Positions 15,393 to 18,523 of a DNA stretch of 18,523 nucleotides are shown piece by piece; position 1 is the first letter of the stretch; the number at the start of each line of letters is the position of its first letter. The notes beneath the pieces were generated by a model. The model did not search any database. It was not told the DNA's origin and was given only the letters and a program-made list of their open reading frames with translations. The position numbers were made by a program, and so were the translations under genes. The stretch is from JASFRI01 sp050115015 (lineage in GTDB: Bacteria; Acidobacteriota; Polarisedimenticolia; CBDVAL01). The stretch is from NCBI GenBank assembly GCA_050115015.1, contig JASFRI010000033.1, positions 1-18,523 of the forward strand, read 5' to 3'.

Positions 15393-15869
15393 ATGCCCCT
15401 GATCTCCAAGAAGGCGCGATACGCCCTGCACGGGCTGGGGTATCTGGCGCACGCTGCCGGGGGATCGCCCGTCCCGTTCCAGGAGATCCTCGCCTACCTG
15501 CGAGCCTACTCCCAGCGACTGACCCTCTCCCCGCCCTACATCGCCAAGGTGTTCCACGAGGTCTCCCGGGCGGGCTTCGTGGAGGCGGTGCCGGGCCCGG
15601 GCGGGGGCTATCGCCTGGCCCGGCCCGCGAAGGAGATCCCCCTGATCCGGATCGTGGAGGCCCTGGACGGGCCGGTGCTCACCGAGTGCTGCCTGCTCTC
15701 GGTCGGGAGCTGCCCGCAGGACGGGGCCTGCGGGTTCGGCGGTCTGGTCCAGGAGGCCGAGCAGCAGTTCTACGACTTCTTCCGACGGGAGACCGTGGCC
15801 TCGCTGGCGCGGAAGATGCAGTTCCCGTCGCCGGACGCCATCCGGAAGGCCGGGGCGGCGGACCGATAG
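15393..15869 (+). CDS. Rrf2-family transcriptional regulator with cysteine cluster
   Basis: This is a winged-helix DNA-binding protein of 158 residues in the IscR/NsrR/RirA family. The N-terminus KKARYALHGLGYLA and the wing segment PGPGGGYRLARP (67-78) are typical. Cys99, Cys100, Cys107 and Cys113 lie where IscR and NsrR bind an iron-sulfur cluster (C100-x6-C107-x5-C113). It is therefore likely to sense iron-sulfur status, iron, oxygen or nitric oxide. Relative to common Rrf2 sequences there appear to be about six extra residues between helix 2 and the recognition helix (AYLRAYSQRLTLSPPYI, 34-50). The ATG at 15393 follows a weak GGAG-like sequence. Divergence from hemE across 131 bases suggests control of heme synthesis, a role known for relatives such as RirA. 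Target and signal are inferences. Confidence 0.9.
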   Translation: MPLISKKARYALHGLGYLAHAAGGSPVPFQEILAYLRAYSQRLTLSPPYIAKVFHEVSRAGFVEAVPGPGGGYRLARPAKEIPLIRIVEALDGPVLTECCLLSVGSCPQDGACGFGGLVQEAEQQFYDFFRRETVASLARKMQFPSPDAIRKAGAADR

Positions 15870-15903
15870 GGCAGTCTCCGCGCGGCATCCCGGCCGCCGT
15901 TCT

Positions 15904-15932
15904 TGACGATCCCCCGGGTCTGCCGTATATTG
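15904..15932 (+). promoter_or_regulatory. Strong sigma70-type promoter for the RidA-like/DAHP synthase unit
   Basis: TTGACG (15904-15909) and TATATT (15927-15932) are separated by exactly 17 bases. This is the best promoter match in the window and stands out from the GC-rich surroundings. Transcription would start near 15939, giving a leader of about 280 bases before the RidA-like gene. Confidence 0.65.
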
Positions 15933-15933
15933 C

Positions 15934-15959
15934 CGATAATACTCATCGGAAATATCCGG
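15934..15959 (+). promoter_or_regulatory. Candidate operator dyads at the transcription start
   Basis: CCGAT-7-ATCGG (15934-15950) is a perfect five-base dyad just downstream of the -10 box. It overlaps a second dyad, CGGA-AATA-TCCG (15948-15959). The 5-7-5 spacing equals that of the dyad before the Rrf2 gene, although the sequences differ. A repressor binding here would block the start of transcription. The protein is unknown. Confidence 0.35.
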
Positions 15960-15984
15960 ATCAGGGAAAGGGCGGACCAGCCGG

Positions 15985-16221
15985 ATGCTACAAGCCTGCC
16001 ACGATCTCGTCGTGCCCCGGGCGGCGGTCGCCGCGTCCGTGGGCGTCCAGGTCCGCGCCCTTCCCGTCACCATGCCCGAGCTCGAGGGCGCCGCGCGCCC
16101 GGACAGGGAGGAGCCCCGTGAGGTTGCGGGCCGCCCACTCGTCCCTTCGGTCGCCGGCGCCCTCCAGTTCCGCGCCACGCAGCCGGGCTCCGCTCGAGCC
16201 CGCCAGGGAGTCCCACGATGA
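15985..16221 (+). CDS. Doubtful 78-codon reading frame in the leader of the RidA-like gene
   Basis: An ATG-started frame runs from 15985 and its TGA overlaps the ATG of the RidA-like gene (ATGA), which is the geometry of translational coupling. G or C at third positions is high but slightly below that of neighbouring genes, and no family is recognisable. The sequence has no run of Phe, Tyr or Trp codons that would mark an attenuator leader peptide. A purine-rich stretch lies too far upstream (about 13 bases) for a good ribosome-binding site. More likely this is untranslated leader. It is listed because nothing else explains the interval 15961-16217. Confidence 0.18.
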   Translation: MLQACHDLVVPRAAVAASVGVQVRALPVTMPELEGAARPDREEPREVAGRPLVPSVAGALQFRATQPGSARARQGVPR

Positions 16222-16811
16222 CCGTGTCCACGACCTTCGAAGCGCCTGCCGAGCTCGGATCGACGCTCTCCGAGGGAGCCCGGAAGGAGCTCGACCTGCT
16301 CGGAATCGACGACCGGGGACGCCTGCGCGAACGACCCATGCAGGGGATCGATCCGGTTGCCGGCCGGACCCCGGTGCCCCGCCGCGACATTCGCGCCCCG
16401 GAGGTGCTGAACGAGGCCTATGACTACGCCTCTGCGTTCTCCCGTGGGCTGCGGGTCGATCTGGGGGGGGCCACGTTGTTGCTGCTCTCGGGGACGGCCA
16501 GCATCGACGATCAGGGACGAACCCTCTATCCGGGCGATTTCCGCGCCCAGTGCCTGCGCACGTACCGGAACCTCACGGCGCTGCTGGCGGCGGAGAACGC
16601 CAGCTGGCACGACGTGGTGCGCACCACCTGCTACCTGCGCGATATCGAGCGAGACTACGATACCTTCAACGAGATTCGCACCATGTTCCTGCGGGCCGTC
16701 GGGATGGATCCGCTTCCCGCGAGCACCGGCATCCAGGCGCGCCTCTGCCGTTCGGACCTGCTCGTGGAGATCGAGGCGATGGCCGTCGTCCCCTTGGAGC
16801 GGGCGCGGTGA
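16218..16811 (+). CDS. RidA/YjgF-fold protein with chorismatase-like motifs and N-terminal extension
   Basis: The protein has 197 residues. Residues about 66-191 form one RidA (YjgF/YER057c/UK114) domain, and residues 1-65 are an extension not found in standard RidA of about 128 residues. The RidA imine-deaminase arginine and glutamate are present as Arg175 and Glu186 (IQARLCRSDLLVEIEAMA). Two details lean toward the chorismatase branch of the same fold, represented by FkbO, Hyg5 and XanB2. These are SGTASIDD (91-98) followed by PGDFRAQ, and the CRSDLLVEIE segment (177-186). Chorismatases are about 330-350 residues with two such domains, so this protein would be a shorter relative. AGGGAG lies seven bases before the ATG. 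The DAHP synthase gene follows after 61 bases, which links it to aromatic metabolism. It could be an imine deaminase protecting that pathway or an enzyme acting on chorismate-like compounds. Confidence 0.82.
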   Translation: MTVSTTFEAPAELGSTLSEGARKELDLLGIDDRGRLRERPMQGIDPVAGRTPVPRRDIRAPEVLNEAYDYASAFSRGLRVDLGGATLLLLSGTASIDDQGRTLYPGDFRAQCLRTYRNLTALLAAENASWHDVVRTTCYLRDIERDYDTFNEIRTMFLRAVGMDPLPASTGIQARLCRSDLLVEIEAMAVVPLERAR

Positions 16812-16872
16812 GAGCCGTCGCGGCGGGCGGGGCGGCGAGGAGCCCGTCCCGGCGAGCACAGCGAGGTCAGCC

Positions 16873-17751
16873 ATGAGTCCCGAGCTACCCGTACTCAGCA
16901 TTCTCCGTCGCAGCTGGCCGGAATACGCCAGCGTCGGGACCACCCACCGCGTCCAGGTGGGCAAGGTCACGTTCGGTGGCGGGAAGCCCGTGATCATCGC
17001 CGGCCCGTGCGCCGTGGAGTCCTACGAGCAGACCCTGAGGATCGCCCGCGCCGTCCGGGACGCAGGGGGGACCCTGCTGCGGGGGGGAGCCTACAAGCCG
17101 CGCACCAGCCCCCATTCCTTCCAGGGCCTGGGACGGGAGGGCCTGGAGATCCTCGCGGCGGCGCGCGAGGAGACCGGGCTGGGGATCGTCACCGAGGTTC
17201 TCGACCCGCGCCTCGTGGAAGAGGTCGCGGGGTATGCCGACATGTTGCAGATCGGCTCCCGGTCCGCGCAGAACTTCCCTCTCCTCCGGGAGGTGGGCCA
17301 GCAGCCCCGGCCCGTTCTCCTCAAGCGTGGCTGGAGCTCCACCCTCGAGGAGTGGCTCTGTGCGGCGGAGTACGTCGCGGTCGGCGGCAACCGGAACATC
17401 GTCCTCTGCGAGCGCGGGATCCGCGCCTCCTGCCACTGGGAGTACGCCCGGAACGTCCTCGACCTGAACGTGATCGAGCCGGCCCGGCGGGCCACCCCGC
17501 TGCCGGTGATCGTCGATCCGTCTCACGCCACGGGCACCTGGTCCCTCGTGGCCTCGATGAGCCGCGCCGCACTCGCGGCGGGAGCCCATGGCCTCCTGAT
17601 CGAGGCCACCGCCGACGGGATCGACCGGGCCCGCCTGCGCTGCGACGGGGCACAGGGGATCCCGCCGGAGATCCTCCGGGAGATCGTGGGGTTCGCCGCC
17701 GCGAACCCGGTACCCGCGATCCAGGACGCCGCCCCGGCGCCGGTGGGCTAG
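16873..17751 (+). CDS. aroF: 3-deoxy-7-phosphoheptulonate (DAHP) synthase, type I-beta, divergent active-site loops
   Basis: This enzyme condenses phosphoenolpyruvate with erythrose 4-phosphate, the entry to the shikimate pathway. The 292 residues form a bare barrel with only about 30 residues before it, so the ACT-like regulatory domain of Thermotoga-type enzymes is absent. Motifs are GPCAVES (44-50), RGGAYKPRTSP (70-80), LKRGWS (150-155), CERGIR (179-184) and DPSHATG (215-221). The four expected metal ligands are all present: Cys46, His218, Glu244 and Asp258. Several loops differ from the usual sequence. IGSRSAQNF stands for IGARNMQNF, GTWSLV for GRRDLV, and IEATADGID for IEVHPDP. The ATG follows GAGGT with six bases spacing. 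It is downstream of the RidA-like gene in an apparent two-gene unit. It may be the normal housekeeping enzyme or a paralogue for a specialised aromatic product. Confidence 0.9.
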   Translation: MSPELPVLSILRRSWPEYASVGTTHRVQVGKVTFGGGKPVIIAGPCAVESYEQTLRIARAVRDAGGTLLRGGAYKPRTSPHSFQGLGREGLEILAAAREETGLGIVTEVLDPRLVEEVAGYADMLQIGSRSAQNFPLLREVGQQPRPVLLKRGWSSTLEEWLCAAEYVAVGGNRNIVLCERGIRASCHWEYARNVLDLNVIEPARRATPLPVIVDPSHATGTWSLVASMSRAALAAGAHGLLIEATADGIDRARLRCDGAQGIPPEILREIVGFAAANPVPAIQDAAPAPVG

Positions 17752-17970
17752 CCCGCATGATTCAAGAGGGGCAGGCCCCAGAGACTCCTCGGGAACGCCC
17801 GACCTGCGTTGGCCGGCCTTGACCGGTCCCTCACCCGCCTGCGGCGGTCGGCCATTCCCGAGGCGCCTCTGACATCCTGCAGCCTCTCGTTCATCGTCGG
17901 TTTCCGCAGGTCCTCCGGACTGGCGCCCGGATCGAGACCGGTCGACCTGCCCCTCATGAATCATGCAGGC
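17751..17970 (+). repeat. Structured element bounded by 25-base imperfect inverted repeats (MITE-like or structured RNA)
   Basis: Bases 17751-17775 and the reverse complement of 17946-17970 agree at 23 of 25 positions, with no gaps. Similarity continues weakly (7 of 10) outward into the last codons of aroF. Between the arms, 17779-17808 pairs with 17842-17871 at roughly 24 of 30 positions. This includes the 16-base arms 17780-17795 and 17855-17870 and the CCGACC/GGTCGG pair. Smaller hairpins (CCTGC/GCAGG at 17876-17910, GTCC/GGAC at 17910-17920) follow. The left arm begins at the last base of the aroF stop codon. No convincing direct duplication flanks it and no transposase is encoded. It could be a non-autonomous transposon remnant, a REP-like element or a structured RNA or terminator-like region at the end of the aroF transcript. 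Confidence 0.6.
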
Positions 17971-18179
17971 TGGACCTCCGGTCGGGACGTCCCGTCGCCC
18001 GGAAAACCGATGCCCCGCGCCACCGGCAGGTGCGGAGGGACCCCCGCCCGAGCGGCATTTGCCCCCGATCCCCCAGGGGCTCGGCCTCCAGCGCCTTTTG
18101 CCGCAGCCCCCGGCAGATCCGGAACGCGCGGGGAGCCTCGAACCTCATTGTTTTCTTGCTCTTGCGGTTCCCGTGCGAG

Positions 18180-18195
18180 CGGTACGACTCTTGCC
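18180..18195 (+). promoter_or_regulatory. Candidate sigma54 (-24/-12) promoter for the aminotransferase gene
   Basis: CGGTACGACTCTTGCC matches the -24/-12 consensus TGGCACGRNNNTTGCW at 10 of 13 specified positions. It has the invariant GG (18181-18182) and GC (18193-18194) at the exact required spacing. The start site would fall near 18206, about 50 bases before the ATG at 18256. Chance matches occur in GC-rich DNA and no enhancer-binding site or activator gene is visible, so this is moderate support only. Confidence 0.38.
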
Positions 18196-18214
18196 AGATC
18201 TCTCCCCGTCGGGT

Positions 18215-18234
18215 GCGTCCCCCGGGGGGGACGC
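18215..18234 (+). other. GC-rich hairpin in the 5' leader of the aminotransferase gene
   Basis: GCGTCCCCC (18215-18223) is the exact reverse complement of GGGGGACGC (18226-18234), separated by two Gs. It ends nine bases before the ribosome-binding site at 18244. No T-run follows, so it is not an ordinary terminator; a translation-modulating or transcript-stabilising hairpin is possible. Confidence 0.4.
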
Positions 18235-18255
18235 CGGCGCGGCGGGAGAGGCGTC

Positions 18256-18523
18256 ATGGGTCTGCTGGCCGAGCGAGTCCGTCTTCTCGGGACGGAGAAC
18301 GCGTTCAAGATCGGACCCCACATCCAGAGGGTCGAGGATGCGGGGCATCGCGTCATCAAGTGCAACCTGGGAGAGCCCGACTTCCACCTCGCGCCGCACA
18401 TCCGTGACGAGGTGAAGCGGCAGCTCGACGCGGACAACACCCACTACTGTGACCCGCAGGGCGTCCTGCCGCTGCGCCAGGCGATCGCCCGGGACATGGG
18501 GGCCCGGCGAGGCCTGGAGATCA
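18256..18523 (+). CDS. Class I/II pyridoxal-phosphate aminotransferase, 3' end cut by window edge
   Basis: The frame is open from ATG 18256 to the window end (89 complete codons). GGGAGAGG (18244-18251) sits four bases before the ATG. The visible N-terminal part has CNLGEPDFHLAPHIRDEV (about 36-53) and THYCDPQGVLPLRQAIARDM (about 63-82). These match the substrate-entry and dimer-interface segments of fold-type I aminotransferases of the aspartate/aromatic group. The PLP lysine lies beyond the window. The substrate cannot be fixed. Because the upstream unit is aromatic-pathway-related, an aromatic or prephenate aminotransferase is attractive, but aspartate or alanine aminotransferase is equally compatible. 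Separation from aroF by 504 bases with its own promoter candidate argues against a shared operon. Confidence 0.85.
   Translation, partial: MGLLAERVRLLGTENAFKIGPHIQRVEDAGHRVIKCNLGEPDFHLAPHIRDEVKRQLDADNTHYCDPQGVLPLRQAIARDMGARRGLEI

Larger units (their letters stand above)
17971..18255. other. Non-coding interval before the aminotransferase gene
   Basis: These 285 bases contain no convincing gene in either direction. The reading frames that cross it have no recognisable family and differ in composition from the neighbouring genes. A weak stem (18076-18081 with 18090-18095, one mismatch) followed by TTTT could be a poor terminator for upstream transcription. A short AT-richer patch lies near 18146-18164. 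The right end holds the sigma54-like promoter and the 5' hairpin listed separately. Confidence 0.5.

Noticed and set aside
17748..17957. Small minus-strand frame (69 codons) covering most of the inverted-repeat element
   Set aside because: Its sequence follows the palindromic DNA, has no recognisable family and no good ribosome-binding site.
18076..18099. Stem followed by TTTT as an intrinsic terminator
   Set aside because: Six pairs with one internal mismatch and only four Ts; too weak to list as a terminator.
17961..18440. Minus-strand frames of 99-159 codons over the aminotransferase start
   Set aside because: The plus strand has a strong aminotransferase N-terminus with a good ribosome-binding site; the antisense frames are shadows.
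1..18523. tRNA, rRNA, CRISPR array, intact insertion sequence or phage genes
   Set aside because: No tRNA arm-like sequence, regular spaced repeat, transposase or integrase motif was found on either strand by reading.

Overview
The window is a very GC-rich stretch (roughly 70 percent G+C by eye, with G or C at most third codon positions) from a diderm bacterium. The Gram-negative character is inferred from a complete RND efflux pair, an inner-membrane pump plus its periplasmic adaptor. Gene density is high and most genes have close homologous families in Acidobacteriota, Myxococcota/deltaproteobacterial and candidate-phylum genomes. I cannot place it more precisely from sequence alone.

Layout, left to right. 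(1) 1-3303 is the end of an AddA/RecB-type helicase-nuclease. (2) 3398-5502 carries a GAF-like/SpoIIE-type serine phosphatase, followed by a heme-oxygenase-fold (TenA/PqqC/CADD-like) protein. (3) mutM lies convergent to these at 5516-6337. (4) 6599-10860 is a translationally coupled RND adaptor-pump pair behind a 261-base, hairpin-rich leader. (5) 11049-11507 is an orphan GspG/PilE-like pseudopilin. (6) On the minus strand, 11528-15261 holds a small membrane protein and then the heme block hemE-hemH-hemG, with short junctions (7 bases between hemE and hemH, and an ATGA overlap between hemH and hemG). (7) Divergent from hemE is an Rrf2-family regulator with a cysteine cluster (15393-15869). (8) A good sigma70-type promoter and a roughly 280-base leader precede a RidA/chorismatase-like protein and a divergent DAHP synthase (16218-17751). 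(9) Directly after the DAHP synthase stop is a 220-base structured element bounded by 25-base imperfect inverted repeats. It is followed by a regulatory stretch with a sigma54-like promoter and the start of a class I/II aminotransferase that runs off the right edge.

How the genes work together. The heme block carries out uroporphyrinogen decarboxylation, porphyrin(ogen) oxidation and iron insertion. The neighbouring Rrf2 protein is a plausible iron, Fe-S or NO sensor for it. The RidA-like protein and the DAHP synthase look like a two-gene unit tied to the shikimate/chorismate route. Both depart from their standard families, which makes them the best candidate here for something not yet described. 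The inverted-repeat element behind them is the clearest non-coding structure in the window. I found no tRNA, rRNA, CRISPR array or intact transposase.
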